DNA of 29,756 bases from CAZQMX01 sp964594965 (GCA_964594965.1 CAZQMX010000007.1:1-29756); one strand, 5' to 3'; shown: positions 14,702 through 22,832, counted from the first letter of the stretch. Notes: generated by a model not told the origin, from the letters alone. Numbers and translations are program-made.

Positions 14702-15333
14702 TTGAAATTATTCCAGCTATTATTGCTAAAGATTTTAATGAATTAAAGGAAAAGATTGAAAAAGTTGAGCCATATGTTGATTGGGTCCAACTGGATGTTA
14801 TGGACGGCAAGTTTGTTAATAACTCAACCTGGAATAATCCGGGGGAATTAAAAGGATTAGAAACCAATTTGAAATTGGAAGCCCATTTAATGATTGAAAG
14901 TCCGGAGCAGATTATTAACCAATGGATTGAATCGGGAGTTAAAAGAATAATTTTTCATTATGGGTCAACTGATAAGCACGGGGAAATTCTTGATAAAATT
15001 AGGGAGAAAGGATTGGAAGCTGGAATGGCGATTAATCCGGGGATGCCAATAGAAACTATTGAAAGCTTTGTTCCAAAACTGGATTTAATTCTAGTTATGA
15101 CGGTTGAACCGGGCAAGGGTGGCCAGGAATTGATTTCTGACACTCTGGCCAAGGTTAAAAGATTACAGGACATTTATCCTGATAAAAAAATACAAGTTGA
15201 CGGCGGAGTTAATTTGGAAAACGCCAAGGAATTAATTGGTACTGGAGCGGATATTCTGATTGTCGGTTCAGCTATTTTCAAAAGCGATAATATTAAAGAA
15301 ACAATTAATCAATTAAAGAAATATGGATATTAA
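14698..15333 (+). CDS. rpe: ribulose-phosphate 3-epimerase-like protein with an altered metal site
   Basis: The 211-aa TIM-barrel should interconvert ribulose 5-phosphate and xylulose 5-phosphate. LDVMDG (32-37), HLM (His63), the phosphate-site loop MTVEPGKGGQ (134-143) and QVDGGV (Asp168) are at the expected places. Two deviations are clear: the usual metal-binding His before LDVMDG is Gln31, and the usual MSVNPGFGGQ reads MTVEPGKGGQ. These could mark a lineage-specific subtype or another sugar-phosphate epimerase. The ATG at 14698 overlaps the rpiB stop; an ATG 72 bases upstream would only add residues read from rpiB. It overlaps transketolase by 11 bp. Confidence 0.87.
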   Translation: MIEIIPAIIAKDFNELKEKIEKVEPYVDWVQLDVMDGKFVNNSTWNNPGELKGLETNLKLEAHLMIESPEQIINQWIESGVKRIIFHYGSTDKHGEILDKIREKGLEAGMAINPGMPIETIESFVPKLDLILVMTVEPGKGGQELISDTLAKVKRLQDIYPDKKIQVDGGVNLENAKELIGTGADILIVGSAIFKSDNIKETINQLKKYGY

Positions 15334-16189
15334 AGAATTAGAAGAAAAAGCCAATCAAATTAGAAAAGATATTATTGAAATGTTAGTTGAGGCCAAATCA
15401 GGCCATTCAGCCGGGTCTTTGGGCATGGCTGATGTTTTTACCGCTCTCTATCTTGGCGGGATAGTTAAACATGACCCCAAGAAACCGGATTGGGAAGAAA
15501 GGGATCGTGTTGTTCTTTCCAACGCCCACATTTGTCCGGTCTGGTATGCGGCTTTAGCCCGGGCAGGATATTTTGACATTAAAGAGTTAAAAACATTGAG
15601 AAAATTAGGGACTAAATTACAGGGTCATCCTCATCGGCTTGATTTGCCCGGAATTGAAACTTCGGGCGGTTCCCTAGGGCAGGGCCTGTCAATCGCTTGT
15701 GGAATGGCCTATTCTTTCCACAAACTTGACCCTTCGATAAACTCAGGACAAGTAAAAAATTGGGTTTGGGCTTTGACCAGCGATGGCGAAACTGACGAAG
15801 GGCAGATGTGGGAAGCGGCCATGTTTGCCGGCAAGAACAAACTTTTTAACCTAACCCAGATTATGGACAGGAATAATATTCAGATTGATGGCTTTACTGA
15901 AGATGTTATGCCCCTAGAGCCGTTAAAAGAAAAATACGAGGCTTTTGGCTGGCATGTTCTTGATGTTGATGGTCATAATATGAAGGAAATTATTGATGCT
16001 TGCCAGAAGTCAAAAACAATCTTTGAAAAACCAACCCTGATTATTGCCCACACTATTCCGGGCAAAGGAGTTGATTTTATGGAATGGGAGTATTCTTGGC
16101 ATGGCAAGGCCCCTTGTGCAGAAGAAGGCCAAAAAGCCCTTAAATGCCTAAGGAGTTTGGACGGGAAAATTAAAAGCGAGGATGATTAA
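15323..16189 (+). CDS. transketolase, N-terminal (thiamine diphosphate) subunit
   Basis: Together with the next gene this 288-aa half forms transketolase, which moves two-carbon units between sugar phosphates. SGHSAGSLG near residue 27 and SDGETDEGQMWEAA followed by NN at 184-185 form the thiamine diphosphate motif. Such two-gene transketolases are common in archaea and CPR bacteria. Residues 136-144 (DPSINSGQV) are encoded by a small repeat (15728-15753) inserted in frame in the loop before the cofactor motif. It overlaps rpe by 11 bp. Confidence 0.94.
   Translation: MDIKELEEKANQIRKDIIEMLVEAKSGHSAGSLGMADVFTALYLGGIVKHDPKKPDWEERDRVVLSNAHICPVWYAALARAGYFDIKELKTLRKLGTKLQGHPHRLDLPGIETSGGSLGQGLSIACGMAYSFHKLDPSINSGQVKNWVWALTSDGETDEGQMWEAAMFAGKNKLFNLTQIMDRNNIQIDGFTEDVMPLEPLKEKYEAFGWHVLDVDGHNMKEIIDACQKSKTIFEKPTLIIAHTIPGKGVDFMEWEYSWHGKAPCAEEGQKALKCLRSLDGKIKSEDD
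15728..15753 (+). repeat. in-frame repeat insertion inside the transketolase N subunit
   Basis: Twenty-six bases starting GACCCTTCGATAAACTCAGG match the insertion in hydA at 22 of 26 positions and in the same reading phase, giving DPSINSGQV against DPSTGSGQV. The homologous loop in transketolases normally runs directly from the helix into the strand before GDGE. Confidence 0.8.
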
Positions 16190-16190
16190 T

Positions 16191-17162
16191 ATGGAATTAG
16201 TTAGTAACTTATATCAAAAAGATAAATTAGAGCAAAAACCAACCCGTGACGGCTATGGCAAAGGGTTGGTTGAATTGGGTAAAAAGAATCCCGACATTAT
16301 TGTCCTGGGAGCGGATTTGACCAGCTCAACCCGTTGCAATTGGTTTCGAGAAGAATTCCCTGACAGATTTATTCAGGTTGGCATTGCTGAACAAAACCTG
16401 GTTGGTATTGCCGCTGGCTTATCCCTGGTTGGTAAGGTTCCTTTTGCTTCAACTTACGCTGTTTTCTGTCCGGGAAGAAACTGGGACCAGATTCGCATCA
16501 GCGTTGCCTATAACCAGGCTAATGTTAAATTGACCGGCGCTCATTCAGGTGTTTCAGTTGGTCCGGATGGAGCAACTCATCAGGCCTTGGAAGACATTGC
16601 TATTACCCGTTCTTTGCCCAATATGACTGTTTTAGCCCCTTGTGATATGATTGAAACAAAAAAAGCGACGATTGCTGCCGGAGAAATGAAAGGACCGGTC
16701 TATTTAAGATTTGCCAGAGAGGCAACTCCTGTTTTCACCACAGAAAAAACACCGTTTCAGATTGGCCAAGCCCAGATTTTCAGGGAAGGTAAGGATGCCA
16801 CAGTTATTGCTTGTGGTCCGGTTGTTCACGAAGCCCTATTAGCCGCCAATGATTTGGAGAAAGAAAAAATTTCTGTGGCGGTGGTTAATAATCCGAGCAT
16901 TAAGCCAATGGATGAAAAAACAATTGTTGAAGCGGCTAAGAAAACCGGAGCAGTTGTCACGGCCGAAGACCATCAGGTCATGGGAGGAATGGGAAGCGCA
17001 GTTTGTGAAGTTTTGGCTAAGAATGCGCCGGTGCCAATTGAAATGATTGGGGTTCAAGACAGATTTGGCGAATCAGGCCAGCCGGAAGAATTAATGAAGG
17101 AATTCGGCTTGCTAGCAGAGAATATTAAGGAAGCAGTTAAAAAAGTAGTTAAAAGGAAATAG
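16191..17162 (+). CDS. transketolase, C-terminal subunit
   Basis: This 323-aa half supplies the pyrimidine-binding and C-terminal domains. The catalytic glutamate is Glu67 in GIAEQNLVG. GADLTSSTR (40-48), GPVYLRFARE and the C-terminal Rossmann-like domain from about residue 190 are typical. The ATG at 16191 is preferred because GAGG lies nine bases before it; an ATG at 16182 overlaps that site. The stop is followed directly by the PfkB kinase start, so the sugar genes appear to form one operon. Confidence 0.93.
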   Translation: MELVSNLYQKDKLEQKPTRDGYGKGLVELGKKNPDIIVLGADLTSSTRCNWFREEFPDRFIQVGIAEQNLVGIAAGLSLVGKVPFASTYAVFCPGRNWDQIRISVAYNQANVKLTGAHSGVSVGPDGATHQALEDIAITRSLPNMTVLAPCDMIETKKATIAAGEMKGPVYLRFAREATPVFTTEKTPFQIGQAQIFREGKDATVIACGPVVHEALLAANDLEKEKISVAVVNNPSIKPMDEKTIVEAAKKTGAVVTAEDHQVMGGMGSAVCEVLAKNAPVPIEMIGVQDRFGESGQPEELMKEFGLLAENIKEAVKKVVKRK

Positions 17163-18170
17163 ATGGAATATGATGTTATTGTTCTCGGTTCAGCTACCCA
17201 GGATGTTTTTATGAGCAGCCCTGATTTTAAGGTGGTTGAAGATGAGAGCTTAATTACAAAAAAAGGACTTTGTGTCCCTTTGGGCTCAAAATTGAAAATG
17301 AAGTCGGTTACTTTTGCTATGGGTGGTTGTGGGACTAATGCTGCAGTGACATTTGCCAATCAAGGATTAAAAACGGCTTACCTTGGTTTAATTGGCAAGG
17401 ATTGCGCCGGAGATATGATTAAAAAAGAATTAATTAGGAATAAAGTTTCAACCGATTTGATTATTGAGTCAGATAAAGACCAGACTGCTTTTTCAGTTAT
17501 CCTTTCAATCCCTGATACTGGTCGGAGTATTTTAAAGAAACTTGGCGCCTGCCATAATATGACCGACCAGGATTTTGATTATGATAAAATTAAAACCGAT
17601 TGGATTTATGCCGGATCATTGTCAGGAGAGGCATATAAGTCACTAGGCGCTCTACTTGAATACGCGGTTAAGAATAAGATTAAAGTGGCAGCCAGTCCCG
17701 TCGGTCAAAGCCAATTAAGCGACGGATTAGAAAAAACCCTTGGATTAATGGATAAAATTGATATTCTGATTGTCAACCAGGAAGAAGCCGCCAGATTAAC
17801 AAAAACAGATTACGAGAAGGAAGACGAGATAATTAATAAATTAAAAGAATTGGCGCCGGGAATAAAGGTTATGACCAAAGGCTCAAAAGGGGTTAGGGTT
17901 ATAGATAAAGAATATATTTATTCAGCTGGAATTCCCGAATCAGGATTAGTTGATCGGACCGGGGCCGGCGACGCCTTCTCTTCGGCTTTTTTATCCGGCT
18001 GGATTGAAAAGCAGGATATTTCTTATGCAATTCAATTAGCGACGGCTAATTCAACAGCGGTTTTACAGGAAATGGGCGCTATCAATGGATTACTTAAAAA
18101 AGGCGATTGGGGCAAATGGGAAAAGGTAGAGGTGGAAAAAGTCCCGATGCAAGATCGGGATCCCGAGTGA
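17163..18170 (+). CDS. PfkB-family sugar kinase
   Basis: The 335-aa kinase belongs to the ribokinase/PfkB family. GGCGTNAAVTFANQG (54-68) is the sugar-binding signature, NQEE at 205-208 is the phosphate/magnesium motif, and DRTGAGDAF holds catalytic Asp270. The substrate is not readable: ribokinase, fructokinase, adenosine kinase and minor phosphofructokinases share these marks. Its place between transketolase and fructose-bisphosphate aldolase makes phosphofructokinase activity an attractive possibility. The last residues, from VPMQDRDPE, and the stop codon are read from a palindromic repeat, so the native C-terminus has been replaced or extended. Confidence 0.88.
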   Translation: MEYDVIVLGSATQDVFMSSPDFKVVEDESLITKKGLCVPLGSKLKMKSVTFAMGGCGTNAAVTFANQGLKTAYLGLIGKDCAGDMIKKELIRNKVSTDLIIESDKDQTAFSVILSIPDTGRSILKKLGACHNMTDQDFDYDKIKTDWIYAGSLSGEAYKSLGALLEYAVKNKIKVAASPVGQSQLSDGLEKTLGLMDKIDILIVNQEEAARLTKTDYEKEDEIINKLKELAPGIKVMTKGSKGVRVIDKEYIYSAGIPESGLVDRTGAGDAFSSAFLSGWIEKQDISYAIQLATANSTAVLQEMGAINGLLKKGDWGKWEKVEVEKVPMQDRDPE

Positions 18171-18180
18171 AGTCGAGGGA
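18141..18180 (+). repeat. palindromic repeat at the pfkB-like/unknown gene junction
   Basis: This 40-bp element agrees with the reverse complement of 29107-29146 at 33 positions. Shared parts are GTCCCGA, CGGGATCCCGAG and GAAGTCGAGGGA. It supplies the TGA stop of the kinase (18168-18170) and GAGGGA, seven bases before the next ATG, as Shine-Dalgarno. Confidence 0.85.
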
Positions 18181-18187
18181 AAAAAAT

Positions 18188-19417
18188 ATGACCCAAGAAA
18201 CTAAAAAACTGGCTAAATTATTAAGAACACCAGAGGAGGTGATTTTTAATTTAGAAGGAAAAATGAACCGAATTACCGGCAAACAGGGCGTAATTGATAA
18301 AATATCTGGGGAGATAGAAGAAAAAACAGGCAGGCAGTTAAAGGAAATGGGATTGAGTTTGAAAAGTTCTCCAGAGGAAGTTTACCAGAGTCTTTTAGAT
18401 AAAATTAAGGAAGTTGACCAAAATCTTTTTAAGCACTTTGGCAGTCCTGATTTTTCAAAAAAGGAAGATTACCAGAAAATATTAAAGACGATTAAAGATT
18501 TGGTTGGTAATTTAAAAGGATTCTATTTAAAACCCGAAAAAGCTAAAGAACTGTTTAGAAAAAATCCTCCTGGGCAGATTATGAAAGGGTTAGGCTATGA
18601 TGATATTGAGCAAATGCTTGAGAAAGAGGATATTTTTGAACTTTTTTCAGCTTTGCGTTTTGCGGAGGATAAAGAATGGATGAACGAAAAGTTTTTTGTT
18701 CCTTTTAAGGATTTAACCAAAAATGATTTTGAGGAAAGAGAAATCAGAGTTATGGTTCTGAACGAGAAATGGGTTGAAATTGGAGAAAAATTTTCAAGCA
18801 AGAAACTTCATCATATGAGTCATTTAAAAGAAATGGGAATTGTTTTTGTTATTCCGATTAAAGAAACCAATCCAGGAGAAACACTTTATCTTCTTTTTAT
18901 GACCCTGCACTATATCTCCGAAGTTGATTGGTATTCCCGGCTTTTCAAGTCTTATAGTCCAAAAGATGGATTTTCTGAAAAAATGGCCCAAGCCCTAAAG
19001 GTTAAAACCAGCTCAGGAGATTTAGCCGATAACAATTGGCGGATTATGCCAGGATATCTGGCTAAGGATGACTTAAATGACCCTCGTTTGTTTGCTCCCC
19101 ATATTAACCTAGAATCTCTTTTCTATTTAAAAGTTTCTAAAATCATCTCCCGTTTTTCGGAAGAAAATCCTGATTTGAGGCTTAATTCCTGGGTTAATTC
19201 GGAAAATTCAGCCAGAATTATCAAAGAAAAATTAATCAGTTTTGATCTTTTTGATAATGGAGTTGCTTTTCTGGGAAAAGTCAATTTTAATTCAAGATAT
19301 ATTTATCATCAACAAGAAGCCCTTTGGAATGAAATCTTTATTCAATATTTTAACGAGGAAGAACTAGACAAAGTTTTAATGGAGAATTTGTCTCAGGGCT
19401 TTATTGTGGTAGAATAG
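18188..19417 (+). CDS. protein of unknown function between sugar kinase and aldolase
   Basis: I do not recognise this 409-aa protein. It is soluble, with no signal peptide or membrane segment. The first 150 residues are predicted helical and charged. A middle region has mixed hydrophobic strands (IRVMVLNEKWVEIG, then GIVFVIPIKE and TLYLLFMTLHYI) and His-rich KLHHMSH. The C-terminal third includes NNWRIMPGYLAKDDLNDPR. I see no catalytic motif I can name. The start at 18188 has GAGGGA from the upstream repeat. Fba begins four bases after its stop, so it is probably part of the sugar operon. A role in sugar-phosphate metabolism is only a guess from position. Confidence 0.75.
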   Translation: MTQETKKLAKLLRTPEEVIFNLEGKMNRITGKQGVIDKISGEIEEKTGRQLKEMGLSLKSSPEEVYQSLLDKIKEVDQNLFKHFGSPDFSKKEDYQKILKTIKDLVGNLKGFYLKPEKAKELFRKNPPGQIMKGLGYDDIEQMLEKEDIFELFSALRFAEDKEWMNEKFFVPFKDLTKNDFEEREIRVMVLNEKWVEIGEKFSSKKLHHMSHLKEMGIVFVIPIKETNPGETLYLLFMTLHYISEVDWYSRLFKSYSPKDGFSEKMAQALKVKTSSGDLADNNWRIMPGYLAKDDLNDPRLFAPHINLESLFYLKVSKIISRFSEENPDLRLNSWVNSENSARIIKEKLISFDLFDNGVAFLGKVNFNSRYIYHQQEALWNEIFIQYFNEEELDKVLMENLSQGFIVVE

Positions 19418-19421
19418 TATT

Positions 19422-20279
19422 ATGATTAAAGAAGAATTTCAAAAAGCAAAAGAAAAACAATATGCCATAGGTGCTTTTAATATTTCCAATTTGGAACAAG
19501 CCAAAGCCATAATTAACGCTGCTCAGAAATTAAAGAGCTCAGTCGTAATTTCTACTTCTGAAGGAGAAAGTAAGTTTATCGGCAAAAGACAAGCCCAGGC
19601 CATAGTTGATGCTTTTAAAAAAGAAACTGGTTTAAATATTTTTCTACACTTGGACCATGGTAAATCATTAGAAGGCATTAAAGAGGCAATTGAGGTGGGT
19701 TATGATTCAATTCATTTTGATGGTTCAGAATTAAGTTTTGAAGAAAACATTGAGAAAACCAAAGAGGTTGTTCAACTTGCTAAAGAAAAAGGGATCGAAA
19801 ATATTGAAGGGGAATTTACTCATATGCTTGGCAAGTCAGCCATAGAAGAAGCAGTAGAAATTAAAGAAGAGGATTTAACTAATCCAAAACAGGTCTTGGA
19901 GTTTGTTCAAAAAACCGGGATTGATAGTCTGGCTATCGCTATTGGTAGTATCCATGGAATAACCAAGAATAAAGAAATGAAAAACCCTCATCTTCACTTG
20001 GATAAGTTAAAAGAAATAGATGGGGCTTTAGGGGGAAAAGTTCCCTTGGTTCTACATGGTGGCTCTGGTACGCCGGAAGAAGATATTAAAAAGGCAATTG
20101 AATTAGGCATAGTTAAAGTTAATGTTAATACCGAATTAAGAGTTGCCTATACTAATGCTTTAAAAAAATCACTTCAGGACAATCCAGAACAGACTACGCC
20201 CTATAAGATTATGCCGCCGGTTATTGAAGCGGTTGAGAAGGTCGTTTTGGAGAAAATAAAACTCTTCTCCCAAAATTAG
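19422..20279 (+). CDS. fba: class II fructose-bisphosphate aldolase
   Basis: The 285-aa zinc enzyme joins dihydroxyacetone phosphate and glyceraldehyde 3-phosphate into fructose 1,6-bisphosphate or splits it. LHLDHG carries Asp78 and zinc ligand His79; Glu131, His178 in IGSIHG, and His212 in VLHGGSG complete the metal site. NVNTELR (234-240) lies in the phosphate-binding end. Tagatose-bisphosphate and ketose-bisphosphate aldolases share this fold, but the context favours glycolytic or gluconeogenic use. The stop lies inside a short hairpin (CCAAAATTA at 20270-20278 with TAATTTTGG at 20292-20300). Confidence 0.93.
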   Translation: MIKEEFQKAKEKQYAIGAFNISNLEQAKAIINAAQKLKSSVVISTSEGESKFIGKRQAQAIVDAFKKETGLNIFLHLDHGKSLEGIKEAIEVGYDSIHFDGSELSFEENIEKTKEVVQLAKEKGIENIEGEFTHMLGKSAIEEAVEIKEEDLTNPKQVLEFVQKTGIDSLAIAIGSIHGITKNKEMKNPHLHLDKLKEIDGALGGKVPLVLHGGSGTPEEDIKKAIELGIVKVNVNTELRVAYTNALKKSLQDNPEQTTPYKIMPPVIEAVEKVVLEKIKLFSQN

Positions 20280-20314
20280 AGCGTTAGCGAATAATTTTGG
20301 TTAGAGAAAGTTTT

Positions 20315-20417
20315 ACCCCTCCCCTATTTTTTGAGAATGTCTGATAGGTTTTTGCTAGGTTCAATCTTCAAAACCTTACCTGTTGTTACAGACGTACCCA
20401 AAAAATAGGGGAGGGGT
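20315..20417. repeat. 103-bp element with 18-bp perfect inverted repeats
   Basis: ACCCCTCCCCTATTTTTT (20315-20332) and AAAAAATAGGGGAGGGGT (20400-20417) are exact inverted copies. Inside, GTCTG (20339-20343) pairs with CAGAC (20389-20393) and AGGTTTT (20346-20352) with AAAACCT (20370-20376), so the whole would fold as one long nested stem. It lies between fba and the ferredoxin gene. It could be a miniature mobile element, a processing site or a terminator; a proper U-tail is missing on either side. Confidence 0.8.
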
Positions 20418-20480
20418 GCTCAGATTTAATAACTAAAAATTCTTCGTTTTAAAAAACTTGAATTTTTAGATAAATATGGC

Positions 20481-20681
20481 ATGAAAGTATCAATTGATAA
20501 AGAAACCTGCATTGGCTGTGGTAGTTGCGTTGCGATTTGTCCGGATTGTTTTGAAATGGGCGAGGATAATAAGGCGGTCTTGAAGGATGGGGGAAATACT
20601 TGTGATTGCGGTGATAATTGCGATTGCCTTAAAGAAGCCGAAGAAATCTGCCCGGTTGATGCGATTAAAATAGAAGAATAA
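20481..20681 (+). CDS. small [4Fe-4S] ferredoxin
   Basis: This 66-aa ferredoxin has Cys10, Cys13, Cys16 in CIGCGSC and a distant Cys57 in EICPVDA, the ligand set for one [4Fe-4S] cluster. Cys20 and Cys23 follow the first motif. An unusual cysteine-rich insert, CDCGDNCDC (41-49), replaces the usual second-cluster region and could form disulfides or bind metal. It is acidic and soluble. It stands alone between the aldolase and bL25 genes, and could be an electron carrier for cellular redox enzymes. Confidence 0.9.
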   Translation: MKVSIDKETCIGCGSCVAICPDCFEMGEDNKAVLKDGGNTCDCGDNCDCLKEAEEICPVDAIKIEE

Positions 20682-20704
20682 CCCTATTTCCATAATTTGC
20701 TTTC

Positions 20705-20733
20705 TTGACCAGAGGGGCTTTTTTGATTAGAAT
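20705..20733 (+). promoter_or_regulatory. sigma-70-type promoter upstream of rplY
   Basis: TTGACC at 20705-20710 and TAGAAT at 20728-20733 are separated by 17 bases. Each box differs from the vegetative consensus at one base. Transcription would start near 20740, about 19 bases before the rplY start codon. Confidence 0.7.
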
Positions 20734-20758
20734 AAAGAAGCTAATTATTTAATTTTTT

Positions 20759-21475
20759 ATGTTGGAACTATTGGCTCAACTGCGGCAAAAGACAGGTCGC
20801 GCTAATAATAGGCTCCGGGAACAGGGAATGATTCCGGCTGTTTTGTATGGCCATAAAATCAAGAATCTTAATTTAATGGTTAAAGACTATGATTTTGAAA
20901 AGATTTATCAGGAGGCCGGGGAAAGCACTTTAGTTAAATTAAAGATTGAAGGAGAGAAAGAAAGAAATGTTTTAATCCATGATATTTCCAAAGACCCGGT
21001 CAGCGATAAGGTTGTTCATATTGATTTTAATCAGGTTAAAATGGATGAAAAAACTACTGTTGAGGTTCCTTTGGTTTTTGTCGGTCAGTCCGAAGCGGTT
21101 GAAGCTGAAGCTGGTGTTTTGGTCAAAAATATCCAGGAAATTGAAGTCGAGGCCCTGCCGGCTGATTTGCCTTCCGAAATAGAGGTTGATATTTCTGTTT
21201 TGAAAACTTTTGATGATAATATCTATGTTAAAGACCTTAAAATTCCTGAGAAAGTTGAACTAAAAGCTAATCCTGAAGATTCGGTTGCCTCGGTTATTCC
21301 ACCTCGAAGCGAGGAAGAATTAGAGGCCCTGGAAGAAAAGCCAGAGGAAGAGGTTGAAGATGTTGAAGTTGAAGAAAAAGGCAAAAAAGAAGAGGGAGAA
21401 GTTGAAGTCCCTGAAACGGAAAAACCTGCTCCTGAGGGAGAAGTTAAAGAAGAGGAAAACAAGGAGGAAAAATGA
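20759..21475 (+). CDS. rplY: ribosomal protein bL25, CTC form
   Basis: The 238-aa protein binds 5S rRNA in the large subunit. Residues 1-90 match the bL25 core (RANNRLREQGMIPAVLYG), residues 95-185 the TL5/CTC beta domain (IEVEALPADLPSEIEVDIS). A long acidic tail of Glu, Val and Lys repeats from about 185 to 238 is typical of the CTC form. CTC proteins are also linked to general stress in Bacillus. It has no visible Shine-Dalgarno but has its own promoter. It overlaps the next gene by four bases (ATGA). Confidence 0.94.
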   Translation: MLELLAQLRQKTGRANNRLREQGMIPAVLYGHKIKNLNLMVKDYDFEKIYQEAGESTLVKLKIEGEKERNVLIHDISKDPVSDKVVHIDFNQVKMDEKTTVEVPLVFVGQSEAVEAEAGVLVKNIQEIEVEALPADLPSEIEVDISVLKTFDDNIYVKDLKIPEKVELKANPEDSVASVIPPRSEEELEALEEKPEEEVEDVEVEEKGKKEEGEVEVPETEKPAPEGEVKEEENKEEK

Positions 21476-22797
21476 GAAAAATCTTAAAAAGTGTTTCTTT
21501 TTCCCGATGGGTAATTCTTTTAATATTATCCTTTTCTTTGGTTTTTCCTTTTTATGGTCAGGGAGCGAGTAATGTTGATGAATTAAAACAGGATTTGGAA
21601 AATCAAATCAGGCAAAAACAAGAAGAGATTAATCAATACCAACAGGAAATTGGGAAAACCCAACAACAGGCTAATACTTTGAAAAATGAAATCCAGATTC
21701 TGGAAAACCAGATTAATGTGTTTAGAGCGGAGATAAATCAGATTGATTTGGTCATTCAGAAAAGCACTCTTAATATTAGGGAAATCGATGATCAGATTAA
21801 CGGTCTGGAAAGCGAAATGGACGAGAAAAAGGATTTATTAGGGGAATATATTAGAATTGTTGCCCGCTATGACCAGGAAACTCTTTTAGAGGTTATTTTA
21901 AAAAATGACAAGTTCTCTGATTTTTTTGATGAAATTAATGCCCTTGAAAATGTTCAGGATAAAATTCAGACGGTTCTAATTGTTGTCCAGGCCCTAAAAG
22001 ATGATTTAGGAGTTGAAAAAGATAAGATGGAAGATGAAAGAGAAGAACAGAATCGTTTAAAATCTCTTCAACTAATTCAACGAAGGTCTGTTGAATCAAA
22101 ACAGTGGCAAAAAGAAGATTTACTTGATAAGACCGAAGGCCAGGAAGCCGCTTATCAGAATTTAATTAAGGGAACAGAAAAAGAGATTACCTTTATCCAG
22201 GAGCAATTATCGCTTTTGGAAAGATACAATATTACATTAGAAGAGGCGGTTGGTCATGCTATTTTCGCTGCTTCCAAGACCGGCATCAGGCCATCGTTTC
22301 TTTTAGGGGTTTTGGAAGCTGAATCACGCTTAGGGCTTAATGTCGGGACCGGCAATTGGGAAAAAGATATGTATCAGTGTTATCGGAGTCTGGGATATAT
22401 TACTAAAGCCGAACAGCAAAAAAACGCTTTCTTTTCAATCTGTCAGGAGTTAGGTATCAATCCTGATACTCAACCGGTTTCAGCCGAACCCTGGTATGGC
22501 TGTGGTGGAGCAATGGGCGTTGGTCAGTTCATGCCAACAACCTGGTTGGCCTACAAGGATCGAGTTGCTAATTTAACGGGTAATAATCCGCCTAATCCCT
22601 GGGTTCATAAGGATGCCTTTGTGGCAGCGGCGATTAAATTATCTGAAGGCGGGGCTAATCAAAGAACAGAGATAGGGGAAAGGACGGCTTATGCTAAATA
22701 TCTCGGCGGCAGCCGATACAAGAAATGGATTTGGCATAATGTCACAACCTATGTTATCAATTTAACAGCTAATTTTCAAAAACAATATTTTGAGTAA
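21472..22797 (+). CDS. secreted coiled-coil murein hydrolase with lytic transglycosylase-like domain
   Basis: The 441-aa protein starts with a signal peptide or N-terminal anchor (hydrophobic 13-31). Residues 34-255 form a long coiled coil rich in Gln, Glu, Ile and Lys, like the PcsB/FtsX-partner region. Residues 256-441 look like a goose-lysozyme/MltB-type transglycosylase: LEAESRLGL with candidate catalytic Glu284, then GAMGVGQFMPTTW and DAFVAAAIKL. It would cleave peptidoglycan glycan strands in growth or division. An excellent Shine-Dalgarno AAGGAGG lies before the ATG, which overlaps the rplY stop. No ftsEX is in the window. Confidence 0.88.
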   Translation: MRKILKSVSFSRWVILLILSFSLVFPFYGQGASNVDELKQDLENQIRQKQEEINQYQQEIGKTQQQANTLKNEIQILENQINVFRAEINQIDLVIQKSTLNIREIDDQINGLESEMDEKKDLLGEYIRIVARYDQETLLEVILKNDKFSDFFDEINALENVQDKIQTVLIVVQALKDDLGVEKDKMEDEREEQNRLKSLQLIQRRSVESKQWQKEDLLDKTEGQEAAYQNLIKGTEKEITFIQEQLSLLERYNITLEEAVGHAIFAASKTGIRPSFLLGVLEAESRLGLNVGTGNWEKDMYQCYRSLGYITKAEQQKNAFFSICQELGINPDTQPVSAEPWYGCGGAMGVGQFMPTTWLAYKDRVANLTGNNPPNPWVHKDAFVAAAIKLSEGGANQRTEIGERTAYAKYLGGSRYKKWIWHNVTTYVINLTANFQKQYFE

Positions 22798-22803
22798 AAA
22801 CCC

Positions 22804-22832
22804 TTGACAAATTATATCAAGGGTGATATAAT
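22804..22832 (+). promoter_or_regulatory. perfect-consensus promoter for the large structured RNA
   Basis: TTGACA at 22804-22809, a 17-base spacer and TATAAT at 22827-22832 match the vegetative consensus exactly, with an extended TG at 22824-22825. The start of transcription should be near 22839. An 8-bp inverted repeat, ACCCTTGA (22800-22807) and TCAAGGGT (22817-22824), overlaps the -35 box and could be an operator. Confidence 0.88.
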
